Positions 54,977 to 63,725 of a stretch of 64,000 nt of DNA are shown here, piece by piece. The stretch lies in assembly GCA_963716925.1 (NCBI GenBank), contig CAVQUX010000014.1, positions 186,001 to 250,000 of the forward strand, given 5' to 3'. The notes beneath the pieces were generated by a model, which ran no database searches, was not told the origin of the DNA, and worked only from the letters and a program-made list of their open reading frames with translations. This DNA comes from DAISKN01 sp963716925 (lineage in GTDB: Bacteria > Acidobacteriota > Vicinamibacteria > Marinacidobacterales > SMYC01). Both the position numbers and the translations under genes were made by a program. Within the stretch, counting starts at the first letter, position 1. Each line of letters starts with the position of its first letter.

Positions 54977-55053
54977 GCGCCAGTAGCTCAGATGGATAGA
55001 GCGGCGGCCTTCTAAGCCGCATGTCGGGGGTTCGAATCCCTCCTGGCGTACCA
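54977..55053 (+). tRNA. tRNA-Arg(UCU)
   Basis: The acceptor is GCGCCAG paired with CTGGCGT (G:U at 1:72). The anticodon stem GCGGC/GCCGC has loop CTTCTAA (anticodon TCT), the T-loop is TTCGAAT, and CCA is encoded. It is 26 bases after tRNA-Pro and probably shares its promoter. Confidence 0.96.
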
Positions 55054-55076
55054 GAGGCGGCGGAGTTGAAGAGCAG

Positions 55077-55114
55077 CCCCCGCGCGGGGAGCGAGGGTGC
55101 GAAGAGGGTTAGCA
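55077..55114 (+). repeat. Degenerate half copy of the structured repeat
   Basis: CCCCGCGCGGGG followed by AGCGAGGGTGCGAAGAGGG resembles the second half of the element at 55122-55193, with the GAAGA loop retained but stems eroded. It directly precedes copy 3. Confidence 0.55.
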
Positions 55115-55121
55115 GACAGCA

Positions 55122-55193
55122 GGGCCCGGAGGGCCCTTCCTCCCCGCGCGAGGAGCGCGGGGAGCGAGCGCGCGAAGAGCGCGCGAGCATTAA
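55122..55193 (+). repeat. Structured GC-rich repeat, copy 3 (before tRNA-His)
   Basis: The element starts GGGCCCGGAGGGCCC, then has the perfect hairpin CTCCCCGCGC-GAGGA-GCGCGGGGAG, then GCGCGC-GAAGA-GCGCGC. It ends GCGAGCATTAA, three bases before the tRNA-His. It is the most regular of the three copies. Confidence 0.88.
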
Positions 55194-55196
55194 GAT

Positions 55197-55272
55197 GGTG
55201 GGTGTAGCTCAATGGTAGAGCACTGGACTGTGGCTCCAGGTGTTGTGGGTTCGAGCCCCATCACCCACCCCA
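55197..55272 (+). tRNA. tRNA-His(GUG)
   Basis: The sequence has G-1 opposite C73, acceptor GTGGGTG/CACCCAC, and anticodon stem CTGGA/TCCAG with loop CTGTGGC (anticodon GTG). The T-loop is TTCGAGC and CCA is encoded. Confidence 0.96.
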
Positions 55273-55277
55273 TCTCT

Positions 55278-55306
55278 TTGCCATCGCATTTCGCCCCGCG
55301 TATAGT
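55278..55306 (+). promoter_or_regulatory. Promoter for tRNA-Arg(UCG)
   Basis: TTGCCA (55278-55283) and TATAGT (55301-55306) are 17 bases apart, 23 bases ahead of the tRNA. Confidence 0.6.
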
Positions 55307-55329
55307 CGCGTTTGAGTTCCGAAGAGTGC

Positions 55330-55406
55330 GCGCCCGTAGCTCAGTTGGATAGAGCGCCAGACTTCGAATCTGTAGGCCGTAGGTTCGAGCCCTACCGGGC
55401 GCGCCA
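55330..55406 (+). tRNA. tRNA-Arg(UCG), likely integration target
   Basis: The acceptor is GCGCCCG/CGGGCGC, the anticodon loop CTTCGAA (anticodon TCG), the T-loop TTCGAGC, and CCA is encoded. Pair 27:43 is a C-U mismatch. A near-identical copy of the 3' half lies at 62516-62566. Confidence 0.96.
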
Positions 55407-55730
55407 AATAAATCAGTAGGTTGCAGGAGCAGTGGTAAGGCAAGGGCGAGTTGGTTTAACGCAGTCCTAACAGTCGACCTTCCCTTCCGGCCCATGGATC
55501 GTGGCAATGGTTGGGGTCGGACCGTGCCGAGAAGTCGCGCGGCTAGCTCAGATTGCCGCTTGTCGTCTGCTCGAGCAGCCAGTGTCAGCTGCGCACCCCG
55601 AACGGGGTCGCGACGCCTTCTTCATGACGCCCCTCTCGTCAGGTGCTAGTGACTCGATCCGACGCAACCAGGCAGTTTACGTGCCAGCCGGCCGATGTCA
55701 AACTAGAGCTTACGCCTGCAGGAAGGATAT
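55407..55730 (+). other. Gene-free stretch after tRNA-Arg
   Basis: I see no gene, RNA or clear repeat in these 324 bases at the left end of the proposed island. The last part (GCAGGAAGGATAT) supplies the ribosome binding site of the lipoprotein gene. Confidence 0.5.
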
Positions 55731-56087
55731 ATGAGAGCGAGCACACGTTTGGCAACCATCGTCGCCTTGTTGCTGGTCCTGGCCGGTTGCGCCGCCGTCG
55801 ATCGCCTGTCGGGCGTTTCCGAGGCACGCGAACTCCAGCGGATCGGCCAGCCTGCCGCCGCGATTGTGCTGGAGGTTTGGGATACCGGGATCACGCGCAA
55901 CGACGACCCGGTCATCGGCCTGCGCGTGGAAGTCCATCCGGCGCAGGGGGAGCCCTATCAGGCCACGATCGAAAAGAGCGTGGTCTCGCGGGTCCACATT
56001 CCGCAGTTTCAGCCTGGCAGCCGGGTTGCGGTCCGCGTCGATCCAGCCAATGCGGCTCGCGTCGGCTTGGACGTCTACAAGTACTGA
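55731..56087 (+). CDS. Small lipoprotein of unknown function
   Basis: The 118-residue protein has a strong lipoprotein signal (MRASTRLATIVALLLVLAGC, Cys at residue 20). A short beta-rich domain follows (AAAIVLEVWDTGITRNDDPV, LRVEVHPAQGEPYQATIEKS, GSRVAVRVDPANAARVGL). This pattern recalls DUF3592-like OB/SH3 folds but is not assigned. The AGGAAGG site is well placed. It is the first gene inside the proposed tRNA-Arg island. Confidence 0.72.
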   Translation: MRASTRLATIVALLLVLAGCAAVDRLSGVSEARELQRIGQPAAAIVLEVWDTGITRNDDPVIGLRVEVHPAQGEPYQATIEKSVVSRVHIPQFQPGSRVAVRVDPANAARVGLDVYKY

Positions 56088-56157
56088 TCTCGGTTTGCAC
56101 CGGACACTCGTGAGGATCTCGCGAGAACTCGTCTGCCTCCATATCCTTCCAGGCTTT

Positions 56158-56330
56158 TCACTCGACACCAGTAAGACCGAACCCCGCGGCGAACGTCACC
56201 TGCTTCGTCGAGGCCGCTCCCGCGACGCCGCCCGCTACACGCCCCACGACGCCGCCCACGGCGGCTCCTTCTCCGCCGTCGGCGATGGCGCCCCCGCTCG
56301 AGCCCGGTCTTGGCGGAACCAGGGAGCGAT
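56158..56330 (-). pseudogene. Glycine-zipper protein fragment
   Basis: The minus-strand frame ending at 56158 reads SSGGAIADGGEGAAVGGVVG, then RVAGGVAGAASTKQVTFAAG and FGLTGVE. This looks like the C-terminal glycine-zipper and tail of outer-membrane-associated zipper proteins (GGxxGAxxGG...KGxEVTxPAGTxL). No start or N-terminal domain exists for it because the giant protein gene lies immediately upstream. Confidence 0.4.
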
Positions 56331-56357
56331 CCAGAAGCCCGGCGCGCCTTGCCGCGT

Positions 56358-59300
56358 TCAAAATGGAACGAGCACGGCGAAGATGACCCCCAGGTCGCTT
56401 CCCGCGATCATGAGGCCGTTCAAGACATCGAGGACGGGAGCGCCCACCACCTTCGGAACCAGGGGATCGCCGAGGACGATGGAGCTCGGCGCCGTCGGCG
56501 TCATGGACGTCGCGTCGATCGAGTAGAGACGGCTCGAATCTCCGCCGACGTAGACCCGCCCTCGACTCAGGAGAACCGGCGAGGGGCTGACGATGGCGAC
56601 GGGCGTGGTCCAGAACGCGGACGCCGAACCGCCGTCGTCGTGAATCGCGTGGACCTTTGTCGTGGTGCTGAAGTACAGGCGGCCGCTTGGGACGTGCGGC
56701 CAGACGAACCCTTTGACGGGACCGTCGCCGGTGAAGTAGGGCGTGAGCCACAGGAAGTCTCCGTCGGCCGGGTCGATCGCATGGACTTGCCCGGCGTTGT
56801 TGCCCACGTAAAGTCTCGTCCCCCCGAGCACCGGGGATCCGTCCACCTCGCCCACGTCCACCGACCACTCGAGATTCACCGTCGAGGCGGTGAAGGACAG
56901 GCACCACAGGGTATCGCCGCTCCCCCCGCCCTTCTTGCGGCTCGCGAAATAGACGCGGTGGTTCGCGTAGTCCACCTGCGCGACCCCGCTTACGATCCCG
57001 ATCCCGTTCGCGCCTCCGCCGTTGTCGAACGTCCAGGCGATGGCGCCGCTCGCGAGATGAAGGCCGTAGAATTTGCTGTCGCCTCCCGGCTCGCGCGTGC
57101 CCACGAGCACCAGATCGTACAGCCCCCCGAAATCGGTGAAAATCGCCGCGGGTGCGGCCTGCACCGAAGCACCCAGGAGCGGACTCGCCCAGAGCTGAGC
57201 TCCCGTCTCGGCGTCGACGGCATAGACCTTCCCATCCTGGGAGCCGATCAAAGCGATGCGGGAAGCCCCCGAAACCGTAGTCGACGGGAGGTTGACGACG
57301 ATCGGACGTCCCTGGACCGGGGCGTTGGTGCGAAAGGGAAACCAGTCGGGAGGACCGAGTGGCGGCCAGGAGCCGCCGGCCCCTCCGGGTGCGAGCGCGT
57401 GGAGGATCCGGTCGTTGGAAACCACATGGTAGGAGGCGTCGGGAATGACCCCGATGACGGTGAGCGCCGCCGCGCCCGTGGTATAGGCCCATTGCCAGTT
57501 CCCGGCGGTGCTGTCCGGGCGGCCGAAGCTCTCGACGGGCGCGGAGAGCCCCGTCCCCGGCCCCTCGGCGCAGGCGGCATAGCGATACGTGGTCCCATTG
57601 ACCCCAGCCATTGCCACGCGACCCCGATCGCCGGCCGTCCCGGGGAAGGGGGAGCCGGGCACGGGAGTGCCGGTGCAGCTCGGGGCCGACCCATCGTCGG
57701 TGTAAGCGATGTGGGTCTGGGAGAACGTCCCCGTAGGATTGACCCAGTCGAGGACGTTCTCCGAGTCGCCGGAGCGGATGTTGAAGAACGTCACCGGCGC
57801 CGGGGCGCTGGGAGCGCAGCTGATGGGGGTTGCCGAGACCTCGACCAGGTTGGCCTCCTCTTCCCCGTTGACGTTACTCATCGCCCGCACGACGTAGTAG
57901 TACGTCGCCACCGGTAGGATTCCCGCCGCATCCAGATAGGAATTGCTGGAAAGGCCGGCGGCGATTCGGTTGGTAGCGCCGGGAACGAGCCCCGGTGTGG
58001 TGTCCCGGTAGATCGAATAGCTGACGCTGCCCCCGCAAGGAGACGTCGCCGGCGCCCAATCGACGCGAACCTGGCACGTGGGGCCGCCTTGCTGCATCGC
58101 GGAGACCGCGCCCGCGAAGTCCGGCGGCAGCTGGCACGCGCCCGTCGTCGCCGCCGAGGCTTCGTTCGAGGGGCCGCAAGCGTTGGTGACGACGTAGTAG
58201 TAGGTCACGCCGCCCTGGACGGTGGCATCGACGAAGCTGGTCCCGGCGACGGTTCCGATGGTGTCGTACGGGCCGCCGGAGGCGCGCGAGCGCAGGATCT
58301 GGTACGTATAGGCGCCGGGCGCCGACCAGGCGAGGTCGATGCGGTTGTCGCCGTTCGGTGTGGCGTTCAAGGACGTGCCGCCGCAGTCGAAGCTGAAGAG
58401 GAACGCATCCTCGTTCCCGTTCAGGTCGAGATCCACCAGGTCGGGCGCGAAGCTCGAGAACGCGACGTGCGCTCCGTCGAGACCGATGACGGCCCTCTCC
58501 GAAAGCCCGTTGCCCGCCGTGGCGAGCGACGTGGGGACGTGACTCACGAGGACGTTCGATCCCGACGAACGGTCGTGGAGAAAAACCGCATCGCTGGCGC
58601 CGCTGTATCCGCTGATGAGGTTCGTCGCCCGGCTCACGAAGGCGACTCGCCTTCCGTCCCGGCTGATTGCGGGAGCATTCGATAATTGGTTCCCGGCGGC
58701 GGCGGAAGAGAAGCTCTTGCTCACCAGGCTGACCACTCCGGTCGAGCCGTCGTAGAGAAAGGCATCGAAAGTCGAGTTCGTGTCCGCCATTCCCGCCGCC
58801 AGGTTCGTGGCGCTGCTCTGAAAGGCGACGTAGCTTCCGTCGGCGCTGAGGTCGGCAGTGTGCGAGGCGCCGTTTCCCGCAGTCGTCGCCGAGGCCGCGG
58901 TATGGCTCACCAGCGTAATCAGCCGGGTGGAACCCTCGAAGAGAAAGAGATCGAAGGCGGAGTTGGTGTCGGTGATCCCGCCTCCCACGTTCGAGGCCCA
59001 GCTCTCGAACAGGACTCGCCCCGCGTCGAAGCTGAGGGCGGAGGCATAGGAGTGATTGTTCGCCGTGGTCGTCAAGGAGGCCGTATGGCTCACCAGGGTG
59101 ATAGCGCCCGAAGCGACCTCGAAGAGAAACACGTCCTGACGGCTGTTTCCGTCGGAGATCCCCGATCCCAGGTTCGAGGCGCTGCTCTCGAAGACCAGGT
59201 ACCGGCCGTCGCCGCTCATCACCGGGTTCCTTGAGGCTCCGTTGCCCGCCGTCGTCGAAACCGAGGTGTGGCTCGCGAGGGTGATGCTCCCCGAGCCTCG

Positions 59301-61403
59301 ATCGAACACGAACACGTCGTCCATGCTGTTGGTATCCGTGAATCCCGTTCCCAGGTTCGGGGCGGTGCTGTGGAACGTCACCGCGCGGCCGTCGGCGCTG
59401 ATGGAGGGGGCGAAGGAAAAACCCGTGCCCGTGGTGATCGGGGAAGCGGTGTGACTCACGACGGAAATGGTCTCCGTGGCCCGCTCGTAGAGGTAGACGT
59501 CGGAGCCGCTGTTGACGTCGTTCAAGCCCGAGCCCAGGTCGTTCGCCTGGCTCTCGAAGGCCACCCAGTTCCCGTCCCAACTGATGACGGCCACCGCCGA
59601 GGCTCCGTTGCCGGCGACGAGAGACGACGAGGCGTGGCTCACCAGACGAACCCCTCCCGTCGAACGGTCGTACAGGAACACGTCGACGTCGTTGTTGGTG
59701 TCGACCTGTCCCGGCACGAGGTTCGCGGCGGCGCTGGTGAAGAGAGCGTAGCGGCCGTCGTCGCTCATCGAGGAGAACGTCAACGTCATACTCGTTCCCG
59801 CAGCGCTCCCCGAGGGATTTCCCGCGGCCCGGGTGACGAGGTCGATGCTTCCCGTCGACTTCTCGAAACGAAAGAGGTCGCTGGTGTTGGGCGAGTCGAC
59901 GAATCCCCCTCCCAGGTTGGTGGCGAAGCTGAAGAACAGCAGGTGGGCCCCGTCGGCGCTGAGAGCGATGACCTCCGAGCCTTGATTTCCCGTCACCAAC
60001 GGCGAGGCCGCGTGGCTCACGAGACTGATGGTCCTCGATGCCCGGTCGTACCAGAAGACGTCGCTCGTCGAGTTGGAATCGAGGAGCCCCGACCCCAGGT
60101 CGCTCGAGAGGCTGGTCACCAGGAGGGTGCTTCCGTCTCCGTTGATCTTCACATCGTAGGAATAGTTGTTTCCCGCGACCGTGCCCGAGCCGGTGTGGGT
60201 CACGAGATCGATCGCCCCCGAGGCCCGATGGTAGAGAAACACGTCCTGGGTGCCGTTGGTATCGGTGACTCCGGGGGTGAGGTCGGTGGCGTTGCTCAGG
60301 AGCGCCACGTAGGCTGCGTCGTCCGAAATCGCCGCCACCCCGGAGGTGTCGTTCGCCGTCGTCGTCGCCGAAGCGCCGTGGCTCGCGAGGGTCAAGGCCC
60401 CGGTCGCGGTCTGATAGAGAAAGACGTCGAACGTGGAGTTCCCGTCGGTGAATCCCGGACCCAGATCGGTCGACGTGCTTATGAACGCCACGTAGGTCCC
60501 ATCTCGGCTGATTACGGCGCCAGTGGAGGTACCGTTTCCCACCGTCGCGGGGGCGCTCGTATGGCTCACCAGGCTGATAAGGTCGGTGGCCCGCCGGTAG
60601 AGATAGACGTCGGTGCTGGAGTTGCTGTCGGTGATTCCCGAGCCGAGATCGCTGGCCCCGCTGATGAACGCGACGAAAGATCCGTCTCCGCTGATCATCG
60701 GGAAGGTGGAGAAGCCGTTCCCGGAAGTTGTCGGAGACGAGGTGTGGCTCGCCAGTCGAACCTGGCCCGAGGCCCTCTCGAAGAGGAAGACGTCGTCGTT
60801 GGAATTCGTATCCGTGAAACCGGGGCCGAGGTCCGTGGCCTGGCTTATGAACACCACCCAGTTCCCGTCGGCACTGATCGCCGGCTGGCGCGAGTAACTG
60901 TTCCCCGTCGTCACCGCCGACGAGGTATGGCTCACGACAGTGATGCCGCCGGAGGCTCTCTCGTAGAGGAAAACGTCGGAGGCACCGTTTGCGTCGGTGA
61001 ATCCGGCGCCGAGATCGGTGGCGTTGCTGGTGAACACGACGTAGTTGCCGTCTCCACTGATTCCCGGCGTGCTCGAGATGGCCGACCCCGCGACCGAAGC
61101 CGAGGACCCGTGGCTGACGAGAGTCATCGAACCGTTCACCCGATCGTAGAGGAACACGTCCTCGACGTTGTTGGTGTCGATTTGTCCGGGGACGAGATTG
61201 GGGGCGCTGCTGGCGAACACGATGAACCGGCCGTCGTCGCTCACCGCGGGCGGCGACGTGGGGGGGCCCCCGCCGGCTGCTTCCGCGGGCAATGCCGCGC
61301 GGGAGATGAGCTCGACCTGCTGCGCCGGGGAGAGATCGGCGATCCCGAGAGCAGCCACGAGGACGAGCAAGCCCCGGATCCGGACGTCAAGGCGGTGCGG
61401 CAT
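56358..61403 (-). CDS. Giant secreted protein: 16 PD40-like repeats, Fn3-like domains, PQQ-type propeller
   Basis: The 1681-residue protein has a signal peptide (LLVLVAALGIADLSPAQQ). Sixteen repeats of about 61 residues follow (residues about 33-1045), each with the pattern S-x-D-G-x-x-V-x-F-x-S, an acidic loop such as TDTNSNDDVFLFERASG, and SLVSHT. They resemble TolB/WD40 PD40 blades; the D-x-N-x-x-D loops may bind calcium. Fn3-like modules with AYTYQILRSRASGGPYDTIG follow (about 1060-1330), then a C-terminal PQQ-like propeller (IGSQDGKVYAVDAETGAQLW). Two or three stacked propellers are likely. The function is unknown, probably extracellular binding. It lies in the proposed island. Confidence 0.85.
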   Translation of the reverse strand: MPHRLDVRIRGLLVLVAALGIADLSPAQQVELISRAALPAEAAGGGPPTSPPAVSDDGRFIVFASSAPNLVPGQIDTNNVEDVFLYDRVNGSMTLVSHGSSASVAGSAISSTPGISGDGNYVVFTSNATDLGAGFTDANGASDVFLYERASGGITVVSHTSSAVTTGNSYSRQPAISADGNWVVFISQATDLGPGFTDTNSNDDVFLFERASGQVRLASHTSSPTTSGNGFSTFPMISGDGSFVAFISGASDLGSGITDSNSSTDVYLYRRATDLISLVSHTSAPATVGNGTSTGAVISRDGTYVAFISTSTDLGPGFTDGNSTFDVFLYQTATGALTLASHGASATTTANDTSGVAAISDDAAYVALLSNATDLTPGVTDTNGTQDVFLYHRASGAIDLVTHTGSGTVAGNNYSYDVKINGDGSTLLVTSLSSDLGSGLLDSNSTSDVFWYDRASRTISLVSHAASPLVTGNQGSEVIALSADGAHLLFFSFATNLGGGFVDSPNTSDLFRFEKSTGSIDLVTRAAGNPSGSAAGTSMTLTFSSMSDDGRYALFTSAAANLVPGQVDTNNDVDVFLYDRSTGGVRLVSHASSSLVAGNGASAVAVISWDGNWVAFESQANDLGSGLNDVNSGSDVYLYERATETISVVSHTASPITTGTGFSFAPSISADGRAVTFHSTAPNLGTGFTDTNSMDDVFVFDRGSGSITLASHTSVSTTAGNGASRNPVMSGDGRYLVFESSASNLGSGISDGNSRQDVFLFEVASGAITLVSHTASLTTTANNHSYASALSFDAGRVLFESWASNVGGGITDTNSAFDLFLFEGSTRLITLVSHTAASATTAGNGASHTADLSADGSYVAFQSSATNLAAGMADTNSTFDAFLYDGSTGVVSLVSKSFSSAAAGNQLSNAPAISRDGRRVAFVSRATNLISGYSGASDAVFLHDRSSGSNVLVSHVPTSLATAGNGLSERAVIGLDGAHVAFSSFAPDLVDLDLNGNEDAFLFSFDCGGTSLNATPNGDNRIDLAWSAPGAYTYQILRSRASGGPYDTIGTVAGTSFVDATVQGGVTYYYVVTNACGPSNEASAATTGACQLPPDFAGAVSAMQQGGPTCQVRVDWAPATSPCGGSVSYSIYRDTTPGLVPGATNRIAAGLSSNSYLDAAGILPVATYYYVVRAMSNVNGEEEANLVEVSATPISCAPSAPAPVTFFNIRSGDSENVLDWVNPTGTFSQTHIAYTDDGSAPSCTGTPVPGSPFPGTAGDRGRVAMAGVNGTTYRYAACAEGPGTGLSAPVESFGRPDSTAGNWQWAYTTGAAALTVIGVIPDASYHVVSNDRILHALAPGGAGGSWPPLGPPDWFPFRTNAPVQGRPIVVNLPSTTVSGASRIALIGSQDGKVYAVDAETGAQLWASPLLGASVQAAPAAIFTDFGGLYDLVLVGTREPGGDSKFYGLHLASGAIAWTFDNGGGANGIGIVSGVAQVDYANHRVYFASRKKGGGSGDTLWCLSFTASTVNLEWSVDVGEVDGSPVLGGTRLYVGNNAGQVHAIDPADGDFLWLTPYFTGDGPVKGFVWPHVPSGRLYFSTTTKVHAIHDDGGSASAFWTTPVAIVSPSPVLLSRGRVYVGGDSSRLYSIDATSMTPTAPSSIVLGDPLVPKVVGAPVLDVLNGLMIAGSDLGVIFAVLVPF

Positions 61404-61554
61404 GGCGGACCTCGATTCTCCGGTGGATGGGTGTTAAGAAATGGGTGTAAAAGGACCGGGGGATTTCAGGTTAAGGGGTAAATCGATCGTCTGTCAAGGT
61501 GCGGGCGCCCCTTCCCCCTGATATATCCGTCCCCAAGTGGCATTAGCGGACGTG

Positions 61555-62328
61555 TTACGGTATCCGAGCAGCGATAGCCGATAGGCGCACTACCGTGTAG
61601 TGTTCCCGCACCTCGATCGGCTCGAATCCGCGTGCGTCGTACATGGATCGCGGGCCGCGGAAATGACCTGCGTCGCCCACTTCGGGTTTGTTGTGAGGAT
61701 ATCCCTCGATCCAGGACGCACCGCGGGCGGAGGCGTCCGCAATCACGCGAACGAGCAAGGCCGAGGCGATCCCATGCCGTTGGAACGGCGGCGCGATGAC
61801 AAAGCACGAGACTCCGATCACGAGTCGCGACTCGGGTCCGTCGGGATCGACGAGTTGGTAGAGGCCGTAGTCGGAGCGTAATGAGGCGTTGACCCACCCC
61901 GCGGGTCGGCCGTCGACGTATGCCAGATACCCGAAGGTCGTGCCGCCCAGAAGGCGCTCGGCCACGATCGCCCGTGTCTCGCGCCATGCGCGCTCAAACT
62001 CGGGCGTCCCCGGTGCGTGGGGTTCGAGGCAATAGCACGAGGCCCAATCGGCGTTGCCGGCGAAGGCGTCATGGTCGAAGAACCGGAGCCAGTCGTCGAC
62101 GCGGTCCTTGGTCACCGGGTGCACCGCGACGTCGGCTATCTCGGACAGTCGTTCCGTGCCCCCGGTGAGCCGCTCGGTCGCCTCGACGTAGTTGCGGGCG
62201 TAGTTTCGGATCGCCTCCTCGGGGTATGGCCAAGTGTGACTCTCCCCATGGGCCACGAACGCGTCGGCGATGGCGTCGGAGTCGTCCCCCTCGATCAGCG
62301 CATCACACCCGAAACATTTGACCTTCAC
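61555..62328 (-). CDS. GNAT acetyltransferase with N-terminal Cys-containing domain
   Basis: The 257-residue protein has a short N-terminal module (KVKCFGCDALIEGDDSDAIA, with HGESHTWPYPEEAIRNYARN) in a C-x2-C, later His arrangement reminiscent of DUF1059-type small domains. A GNAT fold follows at about residues 80-250, with the CoA-binding loop in FVIAPPFQRHGIASALLVRV (Q/R-x-x-G-x-A). The substrate is unknown. It lies at the right end of the proposed island, in the same direction as the giant gene. The gap 62329-62515 before the tRNA relic holds no gene. Confidence 0.8.
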   Translation of the reverse strand: MKVKCFGCDALIEGDDSDAIADAFVAHGESHTWPYPEEAIRNYARNYVEATERLTGGTERLSEIADVAVHPVTKDRVDDWLRFFDHDAFAGNADWASCYCLEPHAPGTPEFERAWRETRAIVAERLLGGTTFGYLAYVDGRPAGWVNASLRSDYGLYQLVDPDGPESRLVIGVSCFVIAPPFQRHGIASALLVRVIADASARGASWIEGYPHNKPEVGDAGHFRGPRSMYDARGFEPIEVREHYTVVRLSAIAARIP

Positions 62329-62515
62329 GGACTCCCCACTCTTTCGTGGATCTTGGAGGCACGCCTAGAAGTATTGGAAGCCGCGCAAGCCGGCAAGCTG
62401 CATCAACTTCATTAGCGCAAGGCAATCCGAGAAGTCAATCCAACGGCCGAGTAGCGTGTGTGCGGGAAAGTTCCTTTTCATTTCGTTCCCGGTAGACAAC
62501 GCTTGCCAGGAAAAA

Positions 62516-62566
62516 CTAGACTTCGAAATCTGTAGGTCGTAGGTTCGAGCCCTACCGGGCGCGCCA
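62516..62566 (+). repeat. 3'-half tRNA-Arg(UCG) relic, candidate attachment-site copy
   Basis: The 51 bases match tRNA-Arg(UCG) from the anticodon stem through the T-arm and acceptor to CCA, with two mismatches and one extra A in the anticodon loop. The 5' half is absent, so it is not a functional tRNA. Confidence 0.85.
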
Positions 62567-62590
62567 ACTCGGAACCAAGCGAGGTCACCC

Positions 62591-62758
62591 ATGGTCTTCG
62601 CGGCCATCGTCGGAGTCGTCACCGCCGGTCTCACGGCCTTGATCTGCTACGGCTTCGGCGGAGGCGGACTCGCCATTCCCGGCGCCGTGCCGGTCCTCGT
62701 GGTGAACGCGGGGATCGTCGGGTTCCTCGCCGGGCTAATCTCGACGATCAAGAAATAG
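62591..62758 (+). CDS. Small two-helix membrane protein
   Basis: The 55-residue protein has two hydrophobic segments (FAAIVGVVTAGLTALICYGF and VPVLVVNAGIVGFLAGLIST) joined by a Gly-rich turn, and ends IKK. No family is recognised. The ATG follows a GAGGTCACCC sequence that is a plausible ribosome binding site. It begins 24 bases after the tRNA relic, where a gene next to the original tRNA would sit. Confidence 0.5.
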   Translation: MVFAAIVGVVTAGLTALICYGFGGGGLAIPGAVPVLVVNAGIVGFLAGLISTIKK

Positions 62759-62825
62759 CCGCGCTTCCCCTCTCCGCTCGTCGTCCATATAATCGCCGTT
62801 CGCCGCGGCGCGGAGGAGGCTCGAG

Positions 62826-63722
62826 GTGACGATCCGGAGCGTGGGTTTCGTGGGCCTGGGAATCATGGGAAAGCCCATGGCCCGAAACCTCCTCAAGGCC
62901 GGGTTCTCCCTCGCCGTCTTCAGCCGCTCTCGCCCACCCGTCGACGCGCTCGCCGCGGAAGGAGCGGTGCCCGAGGACTCGCCGCGCGCCTGCGCCGAGG
63001 GGCGGGACGCCGTCCTCACCATGCTCCCCGACTCGCCCGACTCCGAGAGAGTCATCCTCGGCGCGAACGGCGTTCTCGAGGGCGCTTCCCCGGGGTCGGT
63101 GGTCATCGACATGAGCTCCATCGCTCCCTCGGTTTCGAAGAAGATCGGCGCCGCCTGCGAAGCGAAGGGCGTCGATTTCCTCGACGCGCCGGTGAGCGGG
63201 GGCGAGGCCGGGGCGATCGCGGGCCAGCTCGCGATCATGGCGGGCGGAAAGAGCGACGTCTTCGCGCGCGCCGAGCCCCTCTTCCGGGCGCTCGGGAAGA
63301 GCTACGTGCTCTGTGGCGGCCACGGAGCCGGCAACACCGTCAAGCTCGCGAACCAGATCGTGGTCGCGGCGAATATCGAAGCCGTTTCGGAAGCTCTGGT
63401 ATTCGCGCGAAAGGCGGGTGTCGATCCGCAGGTGGCCTTCGAAGCCATCCGCGGCGGGCTCGCCGGGAGCAAGGTGCTCGAGGCCAAGGCGCCGATGATG
63501 ATCTCTGGAAACTGGGCGCCCGGGTTCCGGCTTCGCCTGCATCAGAAGGACCTGGCGAACGCGCTCGCCACGGCGAAGGAGGAGGCCATCCCCCTTCCGG
63601 TGACGGCGCTTCTGCAGCAGATCGTGACCGCTCTCGTCGTGAACGGAAGCGGAGACCTCGACCATTCGGCGATCGCCCGCTTCGTCGAGGATATGGCCCA
63701 AACCACCATCCACGGGAAGTGA
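62826..63722 (+). CDS. Beta-hydroxyacid dehydrogenase (3-hydroxyisobutyrate/tartronate-semialdehyde reductase type)
   Basis: The 298-residue protein has the NAD(P) motif GFVGLGIMGKPMARNLLKAG and the substrate-binding DAPVSGGEAGAIAGQLAIM. The catalytic Lys is in GAGNTVKLANQIVVAANIEA, and the C-terminal helix has LHQKDLANALATAKE. It reduces or oxidises small beta-hydroxy acids; sequence cannot choose between 3-hydroxyisobutyrate, tartronate semialdehyde or similar. The start is a GTG. The next gene begins three bases later. Confidence 0.9.
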   Translation: MTIRSVGFVGLGIMGKPMARNLLKAGFSLAVFSRSRPPVDALAAEGAVPEDSPRACAEGRDAVLTMLPDSPDSERVILGANGVLEGASPGSVVIDMSSIAPSVSKKIGAACEAKGVDFLDAPVSGGEAGAIAGQLAIMAGGKSDVFARAEPLFRALGKSYVLCGGHGAGNTVKLANQIVVAANIEAVSEALVFARKAGVDPQVAFEAIRGGLAGSKVLEAKAPMMISGNWAPGFRLRLHQKDLANALATAKEEAIPLPVTALLQQIVTALVVNGSGDLDHSAIARFVEDMAQTTIHGK

Positions 63723-63725
63723 TCC

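Larger units (their letters stand above)
55330..62566. mobile_element. Probable tRNA-Arg-associated genomic island (no integrase seen)
   Basis: The left edge is an intact tRNA-Arg(UCG). The right edge is a 51-base copy of that tRNA from the anticodon arm to CCA, with two substitutions and one inserted A. This is the usual outcome of site-specific integration into a tRNA 3' end. The interior holds a lipoprotein, a glycine-zipper fragment, a 1681-residue secreted protein and a GNAT acetyltransferase. No integrase, replication or transfer gene is seen. Confidence 0.6.

Noticed and set aside
59000..61400. Regular repeats that might be a CRISPR array
   Set aside because: The period is about 183 bases and follows the 61-residue protein units; repeats are degenerate and coding. 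No spacers or cas genes are present.
55330..62566. Integrase or excisionase gene inside the proposed island
   Set aside because: Checked all plausible frames between the tRNA and its half copy; none has tyrosine- or serine-recombinase motifs.
62516..62566. A fifth functional tRNA gene
   Set aside because: Only the 3' half is present, with an extra base in the anticodon loop and no D-arm or 5' acceptor strand.
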